In this document: positions 8,742 through 15,965 of the stretch, one piece after another
Position numbering within the stretch: position 1 is the stretch's first letter
How the letters are laid out: each line of letters opens with the position of its first letter
Assembly (NCBI GenBank): GCA_964488355.1
Contig: CAZAUJ010000001.1
Location: 186,001 to 250,000, forward strand
DNA from: Thermoanaerobaculum sp964488355
Lineage (GTDB): Bacteria > Acidobacteriota > Thermoanaerobaculia > Thermoanaerobaculales > Thermoanaerobaculaceae
Direction: 5' to 3'
Length of the DNA stretch: 64,000 bases
The notes under the pieces: model-generated
Seen by the model: only the letters and a program-made list of their open reading frames with translations
What the model was told of the DNA's origin: nothing
The model's database searches: none
Program-made: the position numbers and the translations under genes

Positions 8742-11099
8742 ATGAAACCCCATACGCACCAGCATCAGGGTGAGGGCCCACAGGCGCGTGACCCGGTCTG
8801 CGGCATGGCCGTTACCGCGGGGCCGGCAACGCCTCGGATCAGCTTCAAGGGCCAAACCTACTACTTTTGTTGCCACCACTGCCGGGAGAAATTTAAAGCC
8901 CAGCCGGAGGCCTACCTGCGCCCGACGCCGGCGGCAGCTATACGCTTGCCGTCCTTGGCCAAAGAGCCGCCGCCAGCCCCTGAGGTCGCCAGCACCTACA
9001 CCTGCCCCATGCACCCGGAAGTGCAGCAAGACCACCCCGGAACCTGTCCCCTTTGCGGCATGGCTTTGGAACCGCTCCAGCCCAGCCTCTCGGAGGAGGA
9101 GAACCCCGAGCTGCTCCATATGCGTCGGCGGTTCTGGTGTGCCGCTTTGCTTTCCGCCCCGGTGGTGCTTCTGACCATGCTGGAAGGCACGTCAGCACTA
9201 GCCGGCCTGTCGCCCGCTCTACTGCACTGGCTGCAGCTGCCCTTGGCCGCCCTGGTGGTGTTTTGGGCCGGGTGGCCACTTCTGCACCGTGCCTGGCAGT
9301 CGGTGGTCCACAGGAACGCCAACATGTTCACCCTCATCGGCATGGGAGTCATTGCCGCCTTCGGCTTCAGCCTGCTGGCGACCGTTGCTCCTGGAATTTT
9401 TCCCGCCTCCTTCAGAGGCGCGGAGGGCCAGGTAGGGGTTTATTTCGAGGCCGCGGCGGTGATTACCGCGTTGGTGCTTTTGGGCCAGATGCTGGAGCTT
9501 GCGGCCCGAAGCCGCACCTCCGCCGCTATCAAGGCGCTGTTGCGCTTGGCGCCAAAAACCGCGCGGCGGGTAAATCCCGACGCAACGGAGGAGGACGTAC
9601 CGCTAGCACACGTGCGGGTGGGCGACCGTCTGCGCGTGCGTCCCGGGGAAAAAATCCCAGCCGACGGCGTGGTGGTGGAAGGGGCCAGCAGCGTGGACGA
9701 ATCCATGCTCACCGGCGAGCCCATACCGGTGGAGAAAAAGCCGGGAGATCCGGTGGTCGGCGCCACCCTCAACGGCACTGGAACCCTGATCATCGAAGCC
9801 AAAAAGGTGGGCAGCGACACGCTCTTGGCGCAAATTGTGCGCCTGGTGAGCGAAGCACAACGAAGCCGTGCTCCCATCCAGCGCGCCGCGGATCGTCTCG
9901 CGGCGGTGTTTGTGCCGGCGGTGCTGGTGGTGGCGGCGGTAACGTTCTTGGTGTGGGCTTTCTGGGGCCCGCCACCGGCCCTCACCCATGCGTTGATTAA
10001 TGCGGTGGCGGTGCTGATCATTGCCTGCCCCTGCGCTTTGGGCTTGGCCACGCCCATGTCTATCATGGTGGCTTCGGGTCTGGGAGCCACCAAGGGGGTG
10101 CTGTTCCGTCACGCCGAGGCCATTGAAACCATGGGCAAGGTGGACACCTTGGTTTTGGACAAGACCGGCACCCTCACCGAGGGCAAGCCCCGCCTGGAGC
10201 GCGTGGAAACGGCTCACGGCTTCCCGTCGGAGGAACTTCTGCGCCTGGCCGCCAGCCTGGAAGCGGCAAGCGAGCACCCCTTGGCTACCGCCATCCTCAG
10301 CGCTGCGCGTGAACAAGGGCTGGGCCTGTTGCCCTGCGAAGATTTCCAGGCCTTCCCCGGTAAGGGGTTGCGCGGCCGGGTGGCGGACCGCACGGTGGAG
10401 CTGGGCAACGCCGCCTATTTCCAGGAGCGCGGCCTGGCTCTCGATGCTTTGCGAGGAATGGCGGAGACCATACACGCGGAAGGCCAGACGGTGGTTTTCG
10501 TCGCGGTGGATGGTCAGCTGGCCGGCCTGCTGAGCGTGGCCGATCCGGTTAAGCCCAACGCCGCCGAAGCCATCCGGCAACTCAAGGGGCTTGGTGTGCG
10601 GGTAGTCATGCTCACCGGCGACAACCGGGTCACCGCCGAAGCCGTGGGCAAACGGCTCGGCATTGAGGAGGTCATCGCCCAGGTCTTGCCTGAGCAGAAG
10701 GCCGAGCTGGTGGGACGCTTGCAGCAGCAGGGGCGTCTGGTGGCCATGGCGGGGGACGGGATCAATGACGCGCCGGCTCTGGCGCGTGCCCACGTGGGCA
10801 TCGCCATGGGCAGCGGCACAGACGTGGCCATGGAATCGGCATCGGTGACGCTGGTGAAGGGCGACCTTATGGGTCTGGTGCGCGCTCGTCTCCTCTCCCA
10901 GGCTACCCTTCGCAACATCAAGCAAAACCTGTTTTGGGCCTTTGCCTACAACCTGCTGGGCGTACCCATTGCCGCCGGCGTCCTTTACCCCTTTTTCGGC
11001 GTGTTGCTCTCGCCCGTACTTGCCGCCGCCGCCATGAGCTTCTCGTCGCTGACGGTGGTGGGCAACGCGTTGCGCCTCTACCGGCTCAAGTGGCCTTGA
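8742..11099 (+). CDS. copA: Copper-translocating P-type ATPase with N-terminal YHS and heavy-metal-binding domains
   Basis: A 785-aa P1B-type ATPase. Domains in order: His-rich start (KPHTHQHQ), YHS domain with DPVCGM (about 17) and FCCHHC; heavy-metal-binding domain CPMHP...CPLCGM (about 86-112); then the membrane and catalytic core. Visible motifs: LTGEP (about 323), transport-site CPC in IIACPCALGLATP (about 429), phosphorylation site DKTGT (about 473), SEHPLA, GDGIND (about 671), and Cu(I)-type AYN and MSFSS in the last helices. It exports Cu(I) from the cytoplasm using ATP. No classic CxxC HMA domain is present; the two other modules replace it. The ATG at 8742 follows GGAAGGGAGA; the in-frame TTG at 8703 has no site. 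It lies 51 bp after cusA. Confidence 0.95.
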   Translation: MKPHTHQHQGEGPQARDPVCGMAVTAGPATPRISFKGQTYYFCCHHCREKFKAQPEAYLRPTPAAAIRLPSLAKEPPPAPEVASTYTCPMHPEVQQDHPGTCPLCGMALEPLQPSLSEEENPELLHMRRRFWCAALLSAPVVLLTMLEGTSALAGLSPALLHWLQLPLAALVVFWAGWPLLHRAWQSVVHRNANMFTLIGMGVIAAFGFSLLATVAPGIFPASFRGAEGQVGVYFEAAAVITALVLLGQMLELAARSRTSAAIKALLRLAPKTARRVNPDATEEDVPLAHVRVGDRLRVRPGEKIPADGVVVEGASSVDESMLTGEPIPVEKKPGDPVVGATLNGTGTLIIEAKKVGSDTLLAQIVRLVSEAQRSRAPIQRAADRLAAVFVPAVLVVAAVTFLVWAFWGPPPALTHALINAVAVLIIACPCALGLATPMSIMVASGLGATKGVLFRHAEAIETMGKVDTLVLDKTGTLTEGKPRLERVETAHGFPSEELLRLAASLEAASEHPLATAILSAAREQGLGLLPCEDFQAFPGKGLRGRVADRTVELGNAAYFQERGLALDALRGMAETIHAEGQTVVFVAVDGQLAGLLSVADPVKPNAAEAIRQLKGLGVRVVMLTGDNRVTAEAVGKRLGIEEVIAQVLPEQKAELVGRLQQQGRLVAMAGDGINDAPALARAHVGIAMGSGTDVAMESASVTLVKGDLMGLVRARLLSQATLRNIKQNLFWAFAYNLLGVPIAAGVLYPFFGVLLSPVLAAAAMSFSSLTVVGNALRLYRLKWP

Positions 11100-11208
11100 T
11101 GATCGGGAACATTCTGGCAAGCCCCGCGAGTGTTTCGCATAGGGGCGGCGGTTCGCCTGTAACTCATCGGTTGGCAGCGGCATAAAAAAAACGAAGGGAG
11201 GTACTTAG

Positions 11209-11634
11209 ATGAAAAAGGTCGTAGGTGTTTCATGTGTGGTTTTGGCGTTGTCTTTAGGCTTGGCTGGGGCAGCGGAGAAAAAGCCCCAGGCTACCTGCCC
11301 GGTTTCGGGCAAGCCGGTGGACAAGTCCGTTTACGTGGACTACCAAGGCCAACGCATTTACTTCTGCTGCGCCAACTGTCCGAAGGAGTTCCGCAAGAAC
11401 CCGGAAAAGTACTTTGCCAAGTTTGAAGCGGAGGGGATCGAGCTGGAGAACATCCAAACCGCCTGCCCGGTTTCCGGAGAAAAACTGGGTGAGCACGGCG
11501 AAGCCGCCTCGATCCGCTACAAGGGCCGCACGGTCAAGTTTTGCTGCCCTGCCTGCGAAAAGCCCTTCCGCGCCGAGCCGGAAAAGTACCTGAACCAGCT
11601 CCCTGGCGAGCAGCAAGCCAAGCCAAAGTCCTAG
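11209..11634 (+). CDS. Secreted protein with two YHS metal-binding modules
   Basis: A 141-aa protein with a signal peptide (MKKVVGVSCVVLALSLGLAGA) and two YHS-type modules: CPVSGKPVDKS...YFCCANCPKEF and CPVSGEKL...KFCCPACEKPF. YHS modules coordinate soft metals through paired cysteines, so a periplasmic copper-binding or delivery role is likely given its place at the end of the copper operon. GGGAGG precedes the ATG at good spacing. The 109-bp gap from copA contains no obvious promoter, and a strong terminator follows at 11653-11685. The same module fused to the N-terminus of the ATPase suggests the pair shares or hands over metal (inference). Confidence 0.85.
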   Translation: MKKVVGVSCVVLALSLGLAGAAEKKPQATCPVSGKPVDKSVYVDYQGQRIYFCCANCPKEFRKNPEKYFAKFEAEGIELENIQTACPVSGEKLGEHGEAASIRYKGRTVKFCCPACEKPFRAEPEKYLNQLPGEQQAKPKS

Positions 11635-11652
11635 CCTGACGCGCGCCAGCAC

Positions 11653-11685
11653 AAAGGCCTCGCCCTCGCGAGGCCTTTTTCTTTT
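11653..11685 (+). terminator. Rho-independent terminator of the copper operon
   Basis: An 11-bp stem (AAAGGCCTCGC with GCGAGGCCTTT) around a 4-nt loop, followed by a T-rich tract (TTTTTCTTTT). It lies 19 bp after the stop of the double-YHS gene and closes the operon. Confidence 0.9.
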
Positions 11686-11718
11686 GCCCCTGTCAGCTTG
11701 CTTGATGTGCAAGCCTGA

Positions 11719-11724
11719 TAGCAT
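11719..11724 (+). promoter_or_regulatory. -10 box placed for a leaderless transcript of the gene at 11731
   Basis: TAGCAT ends 6 nt before the GTG start codon at 11731, and no Shine-Dalgarno is present. A TTGC-type -35 is only approximate. One of six similar arrangements in this window. Confidence 0.45.
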
Positions 11725-11730
11725 GCCCGC

Positions 11731-13209
11731 GTGCGTCGCCTTTGGCGCCTGGGGGGTATGGCCGCGTTTCTAGCGTACGGCGGGCTGCTGGCTCGCTTTG
11801 CCAGCGGCATTGCTTCCGGCGCGGACAACAGTGGCTACCTCAACGCTGCGCGGCTGCTGCGCGCGGGAAAGCTGCGGGAACTTGTGCGGGTGCCCCCGCC
11901 GCTGGCCGATAGTCACCTGCGGCCTTGGCTCTTTACCCCGCTGGGCTTCCAGCCGGCGGCCGACGGCCGGACCCTCCTCCCTACGTATCCCCCGGGCTTA
12001 CCCCTGCAGCAGGCGGCCACTGCTGCCCTTTCCGTTTCGCTGGAACAGGCCGCCGTTCTGGTCAACCTCATCTCCGGCATTGGGTTTGCCTTGCTAGCTT
12101 ACCGCTTGGGGCGGGCGTGGCGCCTCTCGCGGACGGCAGCCTCTGTTGCCACGCTCCTTCTGGCTGCCAACCCCCTTGCCCTGCGCTTTTTTACTTGGAA
12201 CATGAGCGACGGCCCCGCGGCCTTTTGCGCGGTGGCGGCAGTGTACTTTGCCGTCAAGGCTGGCCGCCGTTGGCCCTACGCCGCAGCCGCCGGCTTTGCC
12301 TGGGCCTTGGGAATCGCCACCCGCCCCACCCAGCTGCTCTTGCTCCCGGCCCTGCTGCGTGCCCTTCCTCTGAGGGGGAGCATGCTGGCAGCCTTTGCCA
12401 TTGGCGCCGCACCGCTGGCTAGCTGGCTGGGCTGGTACAACAGCCAGCAGTTTGGCGCCTGGCACCGCACCGGTTATGCCAACCTGGCGCGGGAGTTCAA
12501 AGTGCGCTACTTCTGGCCCACGCTGCAACACTACGCCGCTTGGTTGGCGCGCTTTTACTCCCCCTTCGCTTTCTTTCCTTGGCTTGCGCACCTGCGCGGC
12601 GCTTTGGCAGGAAAACGACCCCAACTCGTGTGCCTCGCCTGGTGGTTGCCGTTTTTTGCCTTTTACGGCTTTTACAAGTACACCAACGACACCTGGTGGT
12701 ACCTGCGCTTTGTCCTCCCGGCCATGCCCGGCTTGGTGCTGGGCGGGGTGCTGGCAGCTCAGCAGCGCTGGCAACAGGCCAGAAGCTGGGTCAAGCCGGC
12801 GTTGGCAGCCCTGGCTTTTTTAGCCGCAGGTTGCAGCGTGTTTTGGGCTCAGCACCTCCAAGCTTTGCGGCTTGCCAGGGACGAGGCGGTCTATCCCCAA
12901 GGTGTGACCTGGGCGGAGGAGGTGGCGGGCCGGGAGGGCATGGTATTTTGCGGCCAGCTTTCCGGTTCGGTCTACTTTTACAGCCCCCTGGCGGTGTTCC
13001 GCGTGGATCTGGCCAGCAAAGAAGAGCTCAAACAGGTGCTGACCGTGCTCCAGCAACGCGGCCTGCATGCCTACGCGGTGCTGTTCGACTTTGAGGCACG
13101 CGTGTATCCGCGGGTGTTTCCAGGTATGTTCAAAAAGGTGGGTGAGCGCGGGCGTCTGTCCCTTTGGCGGCTGTCCGGGACGGAGGCAGCGGGAGCGCAG
13201 AATCCGTGA
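11731..13209 (+). CDS. GT-C type membrane glycosyltransferase-like protein
   Basis: A 492-aa polytopic membrane protein with about ten hydrophobic helices and a C-terminal soluble segment. The first extracytoplasmic loop carries ADNSGYLNAARLL, the position where GT39/ArnT-like enzymes keep the acidic residue that binds the polyprenyl-phosphate sugar; TYPPGLPL and NPLALRFFTWNMSDGPAA also fit that family. Such enzymes move a sugar from a lipid carrier to a glycan, lipid or protein on the outer face of the inner membrane. The start is the GTG at 11731, which has a -10 box directly upstream and no ribosome site. It stands alone between the copper terminator and the convergent ribBA gene, with 7 bp between the two stops. 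Substrate unknown. Confidence 0.7.
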   Translation: MRRLWRLGGMAAFLAYGGLLARFASGIASGADNSGYLNAARLLRAGKLRELVRVPPPLADSHLRPWLFTPLGFQPAADGRTLLPTYPPGLPLQQAATAALSVSLEQAAVLVNLISGIGFALLAYRLGRAWRLSRTAASVATLLLAANPLALRFFTWNMSDGPAAFCAVAAVYFAVKAGRRWPYAAAAGFAWALGIATRPTQLLLLPALLRALPLRGSMLAAFAIGAAPLASWLGWYNSQQFGAWHRTGYANLAREFKVRYFWPTLQHYAAWLARFYSPFAFFPWLAHLRGALAGKRPQLVCLAWWLPFFAFYGFYKYTNDTWWYLRFVLPAMPGLVLGGVLAAQQRWQQARSWVKPALAALAFLAAGCSVFWAQHLQALRLARDEAVYPQGVTWAEEVAGREGMVFCGQLSGSVYFYSPLAVFRVDLASKEELKQVLTVLQQRGLHAYAVLFDFEARVYPRVFPGMFKKVGERGRLSLWRLSGTEAAGAQNP

Positions 13210-13216
13210 GCTGGCC

Positions 13217-14440
13217 TTACACCATCTTCAACACGTGACCCAGCTTCTTCTTCTTTGCCTCCAGGTAGCGGCGGGAGTGAACAGTGGGGGGCACCTCCAA
13301 GGGAACCCGCTCGGTTATTTCCAAGCCGTAACCGGCTAAAGCCACATACTTGGCGGGGTTGTTGGTCAACAGGCGCATTCTGCGCACGCCCAGGGCGCGC
13401 AAGATTTGCGCTCCCACCCCGTAGTCTCGCTGGTCGGCGCCGAAACCCAGACGGTGGTTGGCCTCCACCGTGTCAAGCCCTTGGTCCTGCAGCTGGTAGG
13501 CCTTGAGCTTGTTGAACAGACCGATGCCCCGTCCTTCCTGCAGGAGATAAAGCAGCACGCCCTTGCCTTCGGCGGCAATCTTGCCCAAGGCCGCCTCCAG
13601 CTGGCCGCCGCAATCGCAGCGCGCCGAGCGGAACACATCCCCCGTCAGGCATTGAGAGTGCACCCGCACCAACACCGGCTCCTCAGGGCTGATTTCCCCC
13701 ATCACCAAGGCCACGTGCTCCTCCTGGGTGACCGTGCTGCGGAAGGCAAACACGCGGAAGTCACCGAACTGGGTGGGAAGCCGCGGCGAGGCCACCAGCT
13801 CCACCAGCTGCTCCGAACGCAAACGGTAGGCAATGAGGTCACGAACGGTGAGGATCTTCAAGCCGTGACGTCGCGCCAGCTGCCTCAGGCGAGGCAAGCG
13901 CGCCATGCTGCCATCCTCGTCCATGGTCTCGCAAATGACCGCCGCGGGGTACAAGCCGGCGATGCGGGCAAGGTCCACTGAGGCCTCCGTGTGGCCTGCG
14001 CGCTTGAGCACACCTCCCGGCTGCGCCCGAAGGGGGAACGTGTGACCCGGGCGCATCAGGTCGTCGGGTCGCGTGGCCGGATCGATAAGCGCTCGCACGG
14101 TGGCTGCTCGGTCGGCGGCGGAAATGCCCGTGGTCACCTTCCCCTTGGCCTCAACGGAAACGCAAAAGGCGGTGCCGTGGGGGGAGGTGTTTTCCGCTAC
14201 CATCAGCGGTAACTGTAGCTGGTCGCAACGCTCAGCGGTGAGGCTCACGCAAATCAGCCCCCTGGCGTGCGTGGCCATGAAGTTGATGGCTTCGGGGGTG
14301 ATCTTCTCCGCTGGCAGGGCCAAATCCCCCTCGTTTTCCCTGGCCTCGTCGTCGACGATGATGACGAAGCGGCCGCGGCGAAACTCCTCCGCGGCCTCTT
14401 CCACCGTGGCGAATACGCGTTCTTCCCTCTTGCGGCTCAC
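13217..14440 (-). CDS. ribBA: RibBA: DHBP synthase / GTP cyclohydrolase II bifunctional protein
   Basis: A 407-aa cytoplasmic enzyme for the two entry reactions of riboflavin synthesis. The N-terminal half (about 8-205) is 3,4-dihydroxy-2-butanone-4-phosphate synthase, with DDEARENEGDLALPAE and RAGHTEASVDLARIAG. The C-terminal half (about 210-400) is GTP cyclohydrolase II, with VRVHSQCLTGDVF, zinc ligands CDCGGQL and LLQEGRGIGL. The start is GTG at 14440, overlapping the TGA of the GWxTD gene by 4 nt, so it is translated as the last gene of the nadK-tamB-bamA-like-GWxTD operon. Both active-site sets look intact. It has no visible FMN riboswitch, consistent with expression from the operon. Confidence 0.95.
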   Translation of the reverse strand: MSRKREERVFATVEEAAEEFRRGRFVIIVDDEARENEGDLALPAEKITPEAINFMATHARGLICVSLTAERCDQLQLPLMVAENTSPHGTAFCVSVEAKGKVTTGISAADRAATVRALIDPATRPDDLMRPGHTFPLRAQPGGVLKRAGHTEASVDLARIAGLYPAAVICETMDEDGSMARLPRLRQLARRHGLKILTVRDLIAYRLRSEQLVELVASPRLPTQFGDFRVFAFRSTVTQEEHVALVMGEISPEEPVLVRVHSQCLTGDVFRSARCDCGGQLEAALGKIAAEGKGVLLYLLQEGRGIGLFNKLKAYQLQDQGLDTVEANHRLGFGADQRDYGVGAQILRALGVRRMRLLTNNPAKYVALAGYGLEITERVPLEVPPTVHSRRYLEAKKKKLGHVLKMV

Positions 14441-15888
14441 GGCACCGCAACCACCAGCGGGATACGCGTCTTTTGCTCCGCGTTGCTGCGCGCATCCCGC
14501 AGCGTGACCTCCAGCACGTACTCACCGCTCTTGCGGAAAACGGAAAGGGGCAGGCCGTTGCCGAACATCCACAGGTCTTGCGACACCTGCGAGAGATTAA
14601 CCGGCTGGTCCTTGTTCTCTGTGAGCTTGCGGTCGTCCTTATAGGCCGCCAGGCTCACACGAAAATCGGGCTTGCCCGCCTCATCCAGCTGCGGATGAAG
14701 CACGTAGCAAAAGTAAGCCAGGTTTTCGGCGCTGGTGTACGAATTGGAAGGCCGCGGGATCACGTGCCAGCCGCCAATGTTAAAGGGGTCACCCAAATGG
14801 GCTGAAGCCTCCTGGCGCACGTCCACGCCCCAGTAAAAGGGCGAGATGACCGTGCCCTCCTGGGTAACAGAAGCCAGCTCCACCGGAAACTGCTTTACCA
14901 CCAACGCCTGCTTGTTAGCATCGGCTAAGGCCACCTGAAGGGTGTACTTCCCCGGCTCCAAGGGAAAGGCAAACTCGTAGCCTCGGCCACCGGTGACCGA
15001 CAGGGGCGCGATTTCCTTGGCGAAGGTACCCACCTCTGCGCCGCTTTCTGCCAACACCCGGCCCACCACAAATGAGGCCGGCGGGACCGCGTCGGGAAGC
15101 TGAATGTAGAGCCACCACGGGTGGAAGTTGGCGGACACCAAACCCAAAGCCGCGAAGCTGGCAGCACCCTCCGGCCATACCTCGCCCTTGTCCAACAAGG
15201 CCATCTCCTCCGCCTTAGCCGCTTTGGAACCGGGAAGAAGACCCACTTTTGGCACCTCGGTAAGCTTAGGGTGCTTGACCAACCGCTCCGGCAACTCGGC
15301 CAGGAGCTTCATGATGTGCGCGTTGCGGCGATCGGTGCGGTCCAACAGGTAATCGTTGGCACCCACCCGCGACTCAATGAAAACCGCCCACACCTCCTCC
15401 GCTTTGACCAGGCCCTCGGGCAAGCGGTCCTTGGTGTACACCCAAATTTCCGTCGCGCCCTGGTCCTCGTAGGGCCGCCGGCCCTGCTCGCCCCCCATCG
15501 CACCTTGCACCGCGCTCCCGGGAGGCAAGTTGGAGGCCCGGCTGGGCTTGCCTAAAAGGATCAAAACCTTGCCCCGGTCGCTCAGGCTGCCGGGCACCTC
15601 TTTGAATGAAAACATCTTGTCTGCCGCCTTAACCCGCGCGTCGAAGTCCACCTTGAACTCGTTCACTTGCGTGGTGAGGTCGGGGTCGCGCTTGGCCCAA
15701 AACAGCTCCAAAAAACTGGCCAGCTCCTTCTCCGAACTGAGCTTCTCAAGGGCCTTGCGCTCGTCCTTGGTGAGGAGGTAGCCCATCGGGCTTTTGAAAA
15801 GCTCTTTGACAGCCGGAAGCGTCTCGCCCATCAAAGGGCTCGTAGCCGAGCCCACGAGGGCCAGCAAGAGGAAAAGCTTTTTGTTCAT
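14437..15888 (-). CDS. GWxTD-domain secreted protein
   Basis: A 483-aa protein with a signal peptide (MNKKLFLLLALVGSATSPL, cleavage near MGE). The first 200 residues match the GWxTD domain: MGYLLTKDERKALEKL, FWAKRDPD, DRGKVLILLGKPSRA and a following TEIWVYTKD. The rest is beta-rich. This family is common in Acidobacteriota, usually exported, and its biochemical role is not established. The ATG at 15888 is preferred over an in-frame ATG at 16035 because it begins a signal peptide and has GGGAG upstream. It lies 77 bp after the BamA-like gene and overlaps ribBA, so an outer-membrane or periplasmic role is likely from context (inference). Confidence 0.85.
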   Translation of the reverse strand: MNKKLFLLLALVGSATSPLMGETLPAVKELFKSPMGYLLTKDERKALEKLSSEKELASFLELFWAKRDPDLTTQVNEFKVDFDARVKAADKMFSFKEVPGSLSDRGKVLILLGKPSRASNLPPGSAVQGAMGGEQGRRPYEDQGATEIWVYTKDRLPEGLVKAEEVWAVFIESRVGANDYLLDRTDRRNAHIMKLLAELPERLVKHPKLTEVPKVGLLPGSKAAKAEEMALLDKGEVWPEGAASFAALGLVSANFHPWWLYIQLPDAVPPASFVVGRVLAESGAEVGTFAKEIAPLSVTGGRGYEFAFPLEPGKYTLQVALADANKQALVVKQFPVELASVTQEGTVISPFYWGVDVRQEASAHLGDPFNIGGWHVIPRPSNSYTSAENLAYFCYVLHPQLDEAGKPDFRVSLAAYKDDRKLTENKDQPVNLSQVSQDLWMFGNGLPLSVFRKSGEYVLEVTLRDARSNAEQKTRIPLVVAVP

Positions 15889-15965
15889 CCGAACGTTTCT
15901 CCCGTCTACCCCGCGCTGCCGGCGGGGCATGGGGATGATACACCTCTTTTGCCCGAGGAGGGCAG

